This document shows, in pieces, positions 1 to 7,072 of a stretch of 14,777 nt of DNA (the stretch's first letter is position 1; the number at the start of each line of letters is the position of its first letter). Under the pieces are notes generated by a model. That model did no database searches and was not told the origin of the DNA. It saw only the letters and a program-made list of their open reading frames with translations. The stretch is taken from NCBI GenBank assembly GCA_900549895.1, contig URQG01000021.1:1-14777 (forward strand). The letters run 5' to 3'. Both the position numbers and the translations under genes were made by a program. The stretch comes from an uncultured Lachnobacterium sp. (GTDB lineage: Bacteria; Bacillota; Clostridia; Lachnospirales; Lachnospiraceae).

Positions 1-50
1 GATCTACACGCGTAAGATCGTCGGCAGCGTCAGATGTGTATAAGAGACAG
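1..50 (+). other. Illumina Nextera i5 adapter (non-genomic contamination)
   Basis: The first 50 bases match the Nextera read-1 adapter. Bases 1-9 (GATCTACAC) are the end of the P5 segment. Bases 10-17 (GCGTAAGA) are an eight-base i5 index, which I recall as Nextera S517. Bases 18-31 are TCGTCGGCAGCGTC. Bases 32-50 (AGATGTGTATAAGAGACAG) are the 19-bp Tn5 mosaic end. Genomic sequence therefore begins at about base 51, only eight bases before the first start codon. The adapter's antisense translation gives the peptide YTHLTLPT, a familiar sign of adapter carry-over in protein databases. This is an assembly or trimming artefact, not a Tn5 insertion. Confidence 0.98.
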
Positions 51-58
51 AGACAAAC

Positions 59-1471
59 ATGAAATTAAGAAAGTTTATGGCACTTGGTCTTGTAGCTGCA
101 ATGACCGCAACAATGTTCGCAGGATGCGGATCAAAGGACAACACAACTTCTGACAGCACACAGAGCGCAGACAACTCTTCGAGCACAGAGGCAGACGGTC
201 TTGTAAGCTATTCAGACATCGTATTGGGGGAGACAGGAAAAGACTTAAGCACAACAATCACAATGTTCAACCACAGAACAGATATGGACACGGATGATTA
301 CGGCGGAAAGAACTGGAAGTCTTATCTTGAAGATTTCAACAAAGAGTATCCAAACATCAAGGTTGAGATCACAACAGATACAAACTACGCTGATGATGCT
401 TTGACACATTTACAGTCTGGCGATTATGAGACAATCACAATGATCCCGGCAGTAAACAAAGCTGACTTAAGTACATACTACATGTCATACGGTACACTCG
501 ATGAGATGCAGGATCAGATCAACTACGCTAACACATGGCTTTACGGAATGGATGTATACGGTGTTCCTTCAACAGCGACAACACAGGGTATCGTTTACAA
601 CAAGAAAGTATTTGAGGATGCAGGCGTAACTGAGATCCCTAAGACTCCGGACGAGTTCATCGCAGCATTACAGAAGATCAAAGATAACACAGACGCTATT
701 CCGCTTTACACAAACTATGCAGCTGGATGGACAATGGGTGCATGGGATGCTTACATCGGAAACAACGCAACAGGTGATAACACATATTTCAACCAGAAGT
801 TCCTTCATACAAAGGATCCATTCAAGGATTACGGCGATGGAACACATGCATATGCAGTATACAAGATCCTTTACGATGCAGTTGCAAACGGACTTACCGA
901 GGATGACTACTCAACAACTGACTGGGAAGGTTCTAAGTCAATGTTAAACAATGGTGAGATCGGATGTATGGTACTTGGATCATGGGCTTACCCACAGATG
1001 GAAGCAGCTGGTCCTAACGCAGCAGATATCGGATATATGCCATTCCCAATCACTGTAAACGGTGAGCAGTATGCATCTGCTGGTGCTGATTACTCTTATG
1101 GTATCAACGTAAACGCATCAGACGAGGAGAAGCAGGCAGCTTTAATTTTCGTTAAGTGGATGACAGAGAAGTCTGGATTCTCTTACAATGAGGATGGACT
1201 TCCAGTTGCTAAGTCTTCTGATGAGACAAAACTTGATTTTGCAGGTGTGACATTCCTTGAGGATGAGCCGGCAGTACAGGGCGAAGAAGATGTATTAAAC
1301 TTATTAAATGCTGATTCTGAGTTGAATTTTAACAATGGTGGAGATGATAAGATCCAGGCAATCATCGAGCATGCAGCAAACGGTGATGAGAGCTTTGACG
1401 ATATCATGAACGAGTGGAACCAGAAGTGGTCAGACGCTCAGGAAGCTGAGGGAATCGAAGTAACAGAATAG
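59..1471 (+). CDS. ABC transporter sugar-binding lipoprotein (probable mannooligosaccharide-binding protein)
   Basis: A 470-residue extracellular solute-binding protein of the carbohydrate-uptake (CUT1, family 1) type. The N-terminus is a bacterial lipoprotein signal: MKLRKF, a hydrophobic stretch, and the lipobox FAGC with the lipidated cysteine at residue 23. A Ser/Thr/Asp-rich flexible tether follows (about residues 24-46), as is usual for surface-anchored binding proteins of Gram-positives. The mature part has the family pattern, including GVPSTATTQGIVYNKKVFEDAG in two pieces around residues 165-190 and a GEIGCMVLGSWA segment near residue 300. It should capture oligosaccharides outside the membrane and deliver them to the two permeases downstream. 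The mannooligosaccharide specificity is inferred from the epimerase, GH130 and acetyl-esterase genes that follow. The ATG is fixed by the signal peptide, but its ribosome binding site and promoter are lost because the adapter sequence replaces everything before base 51. Codon use is strongly biased, suggesting high expression. Confidence 0.93.
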   Translation: MKLRKFMALGLVAAMTATMFAGCGSKDNTTSDSTQSADNSSSTEADGLVSYSDIVLGETGKDLSTTITMFNHRTDMDTDDYGGKNWKSYLEDFNKEYPNIKVEITTDTNYADDALTHLQSGDYETITMIPAVNKADLSTYYMSYGTLDEMQDQINYANTWLYGMDVYGVPSTATTQGIVYNKKVFEDAGVTEIPKTPDEFIAALQKIKDNTDAIPLYTNYAAGWTMGAWDAYIGNNATGDNTYFNQKFLHTKDPFKDYGDGTHAYAVYKILYDAVANGLTEDDYSTTDWEGSKSMLNNGEIGCMVLGSWAYPQMEAAGPNAADIGYMPFPITVNGEQYASAGADYSYGINVNASDEEKQAALIFVKWMTEKSGFSYNEDGLPVAKSSDETKLDFAGVTFLEDEPAVQGEEDVLNLLNADSELNFNNGGDDKIQAIIEHAANGDESFDDIMNEWNQKWSDAQEAEGIEVTE

Positions 1472-1504
1472 TTTCATGTTACACAAATACATAACATTTT
1501 GCAG

Positions 1505-1534
1505 ACTGGATTGGAATTTATATTCCAATCCAGT
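1505..1534 (+). promoter_or_regulatory. Intercistronic hairpin between binding protein and first permease
   Basis: A perfect 13-bp inverted repeat, ACTGGATTGGAAT (1505-1517) and ATTCCAATCCAGT (1522-1534), is separated by the 4-base loop TTAT. It lies 34 bases after the binding-protein stop and 36 bases before the permease start. No run of T follows, so it does not look like an ordinary rho-independent terminator. In binding-protein-dependent sugar operons such hairpins commonly protect the 3' end of the binding-protein transcript or partly attenuate read-through, so that the binding protein outnumbers the permeases. That role is inferred here; a repressor operator is the alternative. Confidence 0.75.
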
Positions 1535-1570
1535 GGCATAATGGGCGGTTTCATACGGGAGGAACGCAAC

Positions 1571-2599
1571 ATGACAACAAAATCATTTAGTTTGAAAAAA
1601 TGGGCAAAAAGCAGATCCGGACAGCAGGTTCTGGTGTGCATCGGCTTCATGATCATCCCATTGTTTTTACTTTTCTTATTTACTTATTTTCCATTTGCGG
1701 AAATGATCAAATTCAGTTTTTACAAAATGACTTACACAACACCAGTTGCAAAGCGTCAGTTCGTCGGATGGGACAATTACCTTGATGTGTTCAAGCGCAG
1801 CGACTGTTTCGGAGCATTAAAGCTCAGCTTGTTCTACATGGTCGGAGCTTTGGTTCAGTTGGTGTTGGCTTTATATCTTGCTACAATCTTAAGTTTTAAG
1901 GTTAAGGGCGGTAACCTCTTCAAAGGACTTATGTTTTTCCCTTACCTGATCAGTGGTATTGCCATTGGTTTCATTTTTAAATTCTTTTTCACCAGAGGAT
2001 TCGTATTCGATACAATCTTACAGTGGTGTGGTTTTCAATTAGATAATCTTCCATACTGGTTAAAAGACCAGAGCGTTAACAACTGGTCTCTGACAGCAAC
2101 TTCTGTATGGCGTTATACCGGACAGAACATGGTACTCTTTATCGGTGCGATCATGTCGGTAGACTCCGAATTATACGAAGCTGCGTCCCTGGATGGTGCA
2201 AATAAATGGGAGCAGTTCAAACACATTATTCTCCCAAGTATCAAGACAATCATTACATTGAATGTCATCCTTTCCATTACCGGTTCTTTGAGTGCTTTCG
2301 AGGCACCTTTCGTAATCACAACCGGTGCAAACGGAACAGGAACCTATTTCGTAATCATGAACAAGATCGCACATACCAGCCAGAAGGTTGGCCTTGCAGC
2401 TGCAATGTCCGTTGTTCTGTTGATGATCATATTTATCTGTACGATCTTACAGAACCTGTTCTTCAAGTATGTATTTAGAGATGCCGCGTCGGAGGATGAA
2501 TCCTACAAGGCAAAGAAAGCCCGCCTGAAAGCGGAAAAGCAGGTGATCAGGCAGATGAAGAAACAGGAGAAATTACAGAAGAAAGGAGTGGCGAAATAA
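1571..2599 (+). CDS. ABC sugar transporter permease, MalF-type
   Basis: A 342-residue inner-membrane permease of the binding-protein-dependent transport family (MalF/UgpA-like). I place the start at 1571 (MTTKSFSLKKW) because GGGAGGA lies seven bases upstream (1557-1563). An upstream in-frame ATG at 1499 would run translation through the intergenic hairpin and has no ribosome binding site. About six hydrophobic helices are visible, starting with MIIPLFLLFLFTYFPF. The cytoplasmic EAA loop, which contacts the ATPase, is present as EAASLDGANKWEQFKHIILP near residues 219-238. The C-terminal ~35 residues are extremely Lys-rich (for example KAKKARLKAEKQ, KKQEKLQKKG) and likely face the cytoplasm. 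It should form a heterodimer with the next permease. The stop overlaps the next start as TAATG, implying translational coupling. Confidence 0.93.
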   Translation: MTTKSFSLKKWAKSRSGQQVLVCIGFMIIPLFLLFLFTYFPFAEMIKFSFYKMTYTTPVAKRQFVGWDNYLDVFKRSDCFGALKLSLFYMVGALVQLVLALYLATILSFKVKGGNLFKGLMFFPYLISGIAIGFIFKFFFTRGFVFDTILQWCGFQLDNLPYWLKDQSVNNWSLTATSVWRYTGQNMVLFIGAIMSVDSELYEAASLDGANKWEQFKHIILPSIKTIITLNVILSITGSLSAFEAPFVITTGANGTGTYFVIMNKIAHTSQKVGLAAAMSVVLLMIIFICTILQNLFFKYVFRDAASEDESYKAKKARLKAEKQVIRQMKKQEKLQKKGVAK

Positions 2600-3474
2600 T
2601 GAGTAGTGCAACCGTAGCAAAAAGCAAGAGAATGAAACATTATTCTCTGGGAACGATCATTTGGACGATCATTGAGTATGCGTCACTGATTTTCTTCGGA
2701 TTCTGTGCAGTCATCCCAATCATATCCTGTGTGACGACTGCATTTAAGACAGACGCAGAATACCAGTCAACCAACGTTATGGCTTTTCCGGGAAGCTGGT
2801 TGAACTTTGACAATTTTGTAAACGCATTTAAAACTGCAAATATGGGACGCGCATTTATCAATTCCGTTATCGTAATGGTGGTTGTACTTACCGTATCCGT
2901 TATTGTCGGATCCCAACTTGCTTATGTATTAAACCGTTTTAAATTCCCGGGTAACGGATTTATCCGTAACCTTTATACTATCGCTGCATTACTTCCTGCA
3001 GTAGCAATGCAGGTTACCGTATATCAGGTTATGTCAGATCTTCATCTGGTAAACAGTCTGATCGGATACATCATTATGAGTTGCGGTACCGATGTGATTT
3101 CCATGTATATCTTCATTCAGTTTATGGAAAATATTCCGATTTCTCTGGATGAATCCGCAATCATTGATGGCGCAAGTTACTGGCAGATTTACTGGAAGAT
3201 CATGCTTCCACTGCTGAAACCGGCAATCATTACATCCTGTATCTTAAAGGGTGTTGCCGTATACAACGAGTACTATGCAGCCAACCTGTATTTAATGAAG
3301 AAAGAAATCCGTACAATGGCACTTTCCCTCTACACATTCGTAGGACCAATGGGAAGTAAGTACAATCTGATCTGTGCAGGTGTTATTATTTCCCTGCTTC
3401 CGGCATTGATCGTATTTGTATGCTGTCAGAAACAGATCTACAGCGGTATTACAGCCGGAGCTGTAAAGGGGTAA
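2599..3474 (+). CDS. ABC sugar transporter permease, MalG-type
   Basis: A 291-residue inner-membrane permease of the MalG/CUT1 type, forming the second half of the transport channel. The ATG shares its A with the upstream stop (TAATG at 2597-2601), and AAAGGAG lies ten bases upstream (2582-2588). The N-terminal hydrophobic helix (IFFGFCAVIPIISCVTTAFK) and the typical GSWLNFDNFVNAF loop are visible. The EAA loop appears as DESAIIDGASYWQIYWKIML around residues 195-214, with the conserved internal Gly. The protein ends with the usual SGITAGAVKG tail. No ATP-binding subunit follows. Gram-positive oligosaccharide importers often share one MsmK/UgpC-like ATPase encoded elsewhere, which I infer here. 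A 25-bp gap with its own ribosome binding site leads to the epimerase. Confidence 0.93.
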   Translation: MSSATVAKSKRMKHYSLGTIIWTIIEYASLIFFGFCAVIPIISCVTTAFKTDAEYQSTNVMAFPGSWLNFDNFVNAFKTANMGRAFINSVIVMVVVLTVSVIVGSQLAYVLNRFKFPGNGFIRNLYTIAALLPAVAMQVTVYQVMSDLHLVNSLIGYIIMSCGTDVISMYIFIQFMENIPISLDESAIIDGASYWQIYWKIMLPLLKPAIITSCILKGVAVYNEYYAANLYLMKKEIRTMALSLYTFVGPMGSKYNLICAGVIISLLPALIVFVCCQKQIYSGITAGAVKG

Positions 3475-3499
3475 ATAATTAGAATAAGAGGACAACATT

Positions 3500-4669
3500 A
3501 TGAACATGAAAGAAGAAATTACAAAGCATCTGACGGATGATATCATTCCTTTCTGGAAGAACTTAAGGGATGATGAATTCGGTGGATATTACGGATATCT
3601 TGATTATGATTTAAAGCTTGATAAGAAAGCGGAGAAAGGTTGTATTTTGAACAGCCGTATCACATGGTTTTTCTCCAATGCGTATACCCTTCTTAAAGAT
3701 AAGAGTCTGCTAGAGGAAGCAGATCACGGGTATGAGTTCTTAAAGGAACACTGCATTGATAAAGAATACGGTGGAATCTACTGGTCCATGAAGTATGACG
3801 GAACCCCGCTTGATACGACCAAGCATACCTACAATCAGGCATTCTGTATCTATGCGCTTTCCTCTTATTATGAGGCTTCCGGAAAGCAGGAAGCATTGGA
3901 TCTTGCAAGAAAGCTTTATAAGTTGATCGAGGAAAAATGCACCGATGATCAGGGCTATCTTGAAGCGTTTACAAGAGATTTTCAGCCGGAATCCAACGAA
4001 AAGTTATCCGAAAACGGAGTCCTGGCAGAAAAAACGATGAACACACTGTTACATGTGTTGGAGGCATATACCGAGTTATACCGCGTTTCAAAAGACGAGG
4101 AAGTGGGCAACCGCTTAAGATGGATCATGGATACATTTGCAGACAAGGTATATAACCCGACACTTAAGAGACAGGAAGTGTTCTTTGACAAAAATTATAA
4201 CAGTATTATTGATCTGCACTCATACGGACACGACATCGAGACCGCATGGCTGATGGACAGAAGCCTTGAAGTGCTTGGCGATGATTCTTATACACAAAGA
4301 ATCACACCGATCACGAAAGCTTTGACGGAAAATATCTACAATGTCGCATTCGACGGCCACTCCCTTTCCAACGAATGCGACCGGGGTGTCGTGGATACCA
4401 ACCGTGTATGGTGGGTACAGGCAGAGACAATTGTTGGATTCTTAAACGGATATGAAAAGGATCCGACCAAAATCAAATATAAAGAAGCTGCCGAGGCAAC
4501 CTGGCAGTTTATCAAGGATCATGTGATCGACAAGCGCACGGGATCTGAGTGGTTCTGGCTGGTGCGGCAGGATGGAAGCCCGGTCGAAGGAAAGCCGATC
4601 GTAGAGCCTTGGAAGTGCCCGTATCATAACGGAAGAATGTGTATGGAAGTAATAAGGAGATTAAAATAA
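3500..4669 (+). CDS. Cellobiose 2-epimerase (mannobiose 2-epimerase activity expected)
   Basis: A 389-residue cytosolic member of the N-acylglucosamine 2-epimerase (AGE) superfamily with an (alpha/alpha)6-barrel. It is close to the ~389-410-residue cellobiose 2-epimerases (EC 5.1.3.11) such as that of Ruminococcus albus. The family converts the reducing-end glucose or mannose of beta-1,4 disaccharides at C2; in mannan loci the relevant step is Man-Man to Man-Glc. Conserved segments are GCILNSRITWFFSNAY, the SYGHDIETAWL motif with candidate catalytic His244, and WKCPYHNGRM with candidate catalytic His376. Both His positions fit those of characterised cellobiose epimerases. AAGAGG (3486-3491) lies eight bases before the ATG; a second in-frame ATG is two codons later. 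No signal peptide is present. The stop overlaps the phosphorylase start (TAATG), coupling production of mannosylglucose to its phosphorolysis. A simple GlcNAc 2-epimerase is unlikely in this setting. Confidence 0.9.
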   Translation: MNMKEEITKHLTDDIIPFWKNLRDDEFGGYYGYLDYDLKLDKKAEKGCILNSRITWFFSNAYTLLKDKSLLEEADHGYEFLKEHCIDKEYGGIYWSMKYDGTPLDTTKHTYNQAFCIYALSSYYEASGKQEALDLARKLYKLIEEKCTDDQGYLEAFTRDFQPESNEKLSENGVLAEKTMNTLLHVLEAYTELYRVSKDEEVGNRLRWIMDTFADKVYNPTLKRQEVFFDKNYNSIIDLHSYGHDIETAWLMDRSLEVLGDDSYTQRITPITKALTENIYNVAFDGHSLSNECDRGVVDTNRVWWVQAETIVGFLNGYEKDPTKIKYKEAAEATWQFIKDHVIDKRTGSEWFWLVRQDGSPVEGKPIVEPWKCPYHNGRMCMEVIRRLK

Positions 4670-5856
4670 TGCATGAGCAGTATTATGTAGAACTGGCAAA
4701 GCAGGAGAAGCTGCTTTCCAGAAAGAATGAAAAAAGCGATTTCTACAACGGTGTCTTTGACCGTTATGTAAATCCGGTTCTCACAAGAGATATGATTCCG
4801 CTCACCTGGAGATATGATTTAAACCCTGAGACAAACCCATATTTTATGGAGCGTCTCGGAATCAACGCAGTCATGAATTCCGGTGCAATCTACTTAAACG
4901 GAAAATATTATCTGGTAGCCCGCATCGAGGGAAATGATAGGAAGTCTTTCTTCGGCGTTGCGGAGAGTGATAACGGAATCGACAATTTCCGTTTCTGGGA
5001 TTATCCGATCCTTCTTGACGATGTATGTCCGGAGGAGACGAACGTATATGATATGCGACTGACACAGCATGAGGATGGATATATCTACGGTGTGTTCTGT
5101 TCTGAGAGCAAGGATACGAGTGTGAATGATCTCTCCGCAGCTGTTGCCGCAGCAGGAATCGTCAGAACCAAGGATTTAAAGCACTGGGAGCGTCTTGAGA
5201 ACTTAAAGACACTTCGCAGCCCGCAGCAGAGAAATGTTGTGCTTCATCCGGAATTTGTAGACGGAAAGTATGCTTTCTACACCCGTCCGATGGATGACTT
5301 TATCGATACAGGAAGCGGAAGCGGCATCGGATTCGGTCTTTGTGAGGATATTACACACGCTGTCATCGATGAGGAAAAGATGACCAGTATCCGTAAGTAC
5401 CACACGATTACCGAGGCAAAGAACGGAGCAGGAGCAACACCGATCAGAACCGATCGTGGCTGGATCCATATTGCACACGGTGTAAGGAATACCGCAGCCG
5501 GTCTTCGTTATGTGATCTATGCATTTGCAACGGATCTGCATGATCCTTCCAAAGTAATTGCAGAGCCGTCCGGTCTTTTGATCGGACCAAGAGGCGAGGA
5601 GCGTGTCGGCGATGTATCAAACGTTGTATTTACAAACGGTGCAATCGTGAATGAAAAGAATGAAGTATTTATCTACTATGCTTCTTCGGATACAAGAATG
5701 CACGTGGCAACCACAACGATCGATCGTCTTTTGGATTATGTGTTCCATACACCGGCTGATCCGGGAAGAAGTGTTCTGTGCGTACAGCAAAGATGCGATC
5801 TGATCAGGAAAAATTTAGAGTACTTGAACTATTCAGAGCCAAGGCAATTTTCATAA
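4669..5856 (+). CDS. GH130_1-like 4-O-beta-D-mannosyl-D-glucose phosphorylase
   Basis: A 395-residue cytosolic GH130 phosphorylase. Its expected reaction (EC 2.4.1.281) is Man-beta-1,4-Glc plus phosphate to alpha-mannose-1-phosphate plus glucose, directly downstream of the epimerase that makes the substrate. The five-bladed propeller family is recognisable from NPVLTRDMIPLTWRYDLNPE, YYLVARIEGNDRKSFFGVAE and ETNVYDMRLTQHEDGYIYGV. In the last, Asp128 is the likely general acid, equivalent to the proton donor of characterised GH130_1 enzymes. The segment SPQQRNVVLHPEFVDGKYAF is also typical. Length matches the ~390-residue GH130_1 group rather than the shorter GH130_2 group. The start at 4669 is chosen over an in-frame ATG at 4639: AAGGAG (4654-4659) lies nine bases upstream and the ATG shares one base with the epimerase stop. 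Assignment to the mannosylglucose-specific subfamily is from length and motifs, not alignment. Confidence 0.9.
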   Translation: MHEQYYVELAKQEKLLSRKNEKSDFYNGVFDRYVNPVLTRDMIPLTWRYDLNPETNPYFMERLGINAVMNSGAIYLNGKYYLVARIEGNDRKSFFGVAESDNGIDNFRFWDYPILLDDVCPEETNVYDMRLTQHEDGYIYGVFCSESKDTSVNDLSAAVAAAGIVRTKDLKHWERLENLKTLRSPQQRNVVLHPEFVDGKYAFYTRPMDDFIDTGSGSGIGFGLCEDITHAVIDEEKMTSIRKYHTITEAKNGAGATPIRTDRGWIHIAHGVRNTAAGLRYVIYAFATDLHDPSKVIAEPSGLLIGPRGEERVGDVSNVVFTNGAIVNEKNEVFIYYASSDTRMHVATTTIDRLLDYVFHTPADPGRSVLCVQQRCDLIRKNLEYLNYSEPRQFS

Positions 5857-6045
5857 ATTTGCGAATTATGCTTGCATAAATGAGCATAATTTTGAAAATT
5901 TCTTTGGCGAAGTAACCACATGAGCAAAAGGAAAGCATTGAAAATGCGATTTTGCGAATGATGCGGTACATTTTTGATGTATCGCTAAGGGGTACTGAAT
6001 AGTTATAGTTGAAAATTAAATTTGATTATGTAGAGGAGAATAAAT
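5857..6045 (+). promoter_or_regulatory. Structured 189-bp gap between the two GH130 genes
   Basis: This is the longest untranslated gap in the main operon and holds no plausible gene. Two inverted repeats are visible. The first is AATTATGC (5864-5871) with GCATAATT (5884-5891), which can extend outwards through AAATTT on both sides as an imperfect hairpin. The second is GCGGTACAT (5963-5971) with ATGTATCGC (5977-5985), nine pairs including one G-U, around a TTTTG loop. A small GCATT/AATGC hairpin lies between them. Neither main hairpin is followed by a T-run. The region ends in a good ribosome binding site (AGAGGAGAA) for the next gene. I see no convincing sigma-A promoter. Possible roles are RNA processing or stability, an attenuator, or a remnant of a lost gene. 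Confidence 0.6.
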
Positions 6046-7071
6046 ATGAGCGAAGTAAAGATGCTTACAGCGCCGGTACCGAATGTTCCTTGGCAGGAGA
6101 AACCGGACAAAGAGTTTAACGGAGCACCAATCTGGAGATATAGTGAGAACCCGATCATCGGAAGAAATCCGGTGAAAGGTGTTGCACGAATTTTTAACAG
6201 TGCAGTAATGCCTTATGAAGACGGATTCATTGGCGTATTCCGAGGCGAACAGACCAATGGTATTCCATATATTTATCTTGGAAGAAGCGAGGATGCAATC
6301 CATTGGAATTTTGAAGAAAACAAGATCCCGTTTGTGGATGAGGATGGCGAGCCATTTATGCCGGTCTATGCTTACGATCCAAGACTCGTTAAAGTAGAAG
6401 ATACTTACTATATTATCTGGTGTCAGGATTTCTACGGGGCAGCAATCGGTATGGCGAAAACAACAGATTTCAAGACATTTACCCGTGTCGAGAATCCGTT
6501 CCTCCCATTTAACCGCAATGCCGTGCTGTTCCCTAGAAAGATAAATGGTAACTTTATGATGCTTTCCCGTCCATCAGACAGCGGGCATACTCCATTCGGA
6601 GATATTTTCTTGAGCGAGAGCCCGGATCTGGTATATTGGGGTAAGCACAGACATGTGATGGGTAAAGGCAGCGAATGGTGGGAGTCCTTAAAGATCGGTG
6701 GCGGAGCCGCTCCGATTGAGACTTCCGAAGGATGGCTTCTGTTCTATCACGGAGTCGCAGGAACCTGTAACGGTTATGTATACTCCATCGGTGGAGCAAT
6801 CCTTGATATTGATAATCCTTCGATTGTTAAGTATCGTTGCGAGAACTTCCTGCTCACACCGGAAGAGTGGTACGAGGAACGTGGCTTTGTTCCGAACGTA
6901 TGCTTCCCATGTGCGACGATTCATGACAGCGCATCTGGCAAGATCGCGATCTACTATGGTGCGGCAGACAGTTATGTCGGCCTCGCGTTTACAAAGCTGG
7001 ATGAGATTGTAGATTATATTAAGACGAACAGTGTGGTAACTACAACAGACACTGAAATCGGAAGGAGATAA
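6046..7071 (+). CDS. GH130_2-like beta-1,4-mannooligosaccharide phosphorylase
   Basis: A 341-residue cytosolic GH130 enzyme, shorter than and clearly distinct from the upstream GH130. It fits the GH130_2 group (EC 2.4.1.319), which phosphorolyses beta-1,4-mannooligosaccharides from the non-reducing end to give mannose-1-phosphate and a chain one unit shorter. Visible family segments are SENPIIGRNPVKGVARIFNS, GFIGVFRGEQTNGIPYIYLG and VYAYDPRLVKVEDTYYIIWC, with Asp111 as the likely general acid. NRNAVLFPRKINGNFMMLSR and the GGGAAPIETSEGWLLFYHG substrate/phosphate region are also present. GAGGAG lies about seven bases before the ATG. The stop is one base before the next ATG (TAAC-ATG), so the esterase is in the same transcript. 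With the GH130_1 enzyme and epimerase it gives an intracellular route for even and odd mannooligosaccharides. Other GH130_2 substrates, such as mannosyl-GlcNAc, cannot be excluded from sequence alone. Confidence 0.87.
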   Translation: MSEVKMLTAPVPNVPWQEKPDKEFNGAPIWRYSENPIIGRNPVKGVARIFNSAVMPYEDGFIGVFRGEQTNGIPYIYLGRSEDAIHWNFEENKIPFVDEDGEPFMPVYAYDPRLVKVEDTYYIIWCQDFYGAAIGMAKTTDFKTFTRVENPFLPFNRNAVLFPRKINGNFMMLSRPSDSGHTPFGDIFLSESPDLVYWGKHRHVMGKGSEWWESLKIGGGAAPIETSEGWLLFYHGVAGTCNGYVYSIGGAILDIDNPSIVKYRCENFLLTPEEWYEERGFVPNVCFPCATIHDSASGKIAIYYGAADSYVGLAFTKLDEIVDYIKTNSVVTTTDTEIGRR

Positions 7072-7072
7072 C

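Noticed and set aside
32..50. Tn5 mosaic end as evidence of a natural transposon insertion
   Set aside because: It is preceded by the sequencing primer site, an index and the P5 tail, which only occur in Nextera libraries.
1499..1570. Upstream ATG extension of the MalF-type permease
   Set aside because: It would translate through a perfect hairpin and lacks a ribosome binding site, whereas 1571 has GGGAGGA at ideal spacing.
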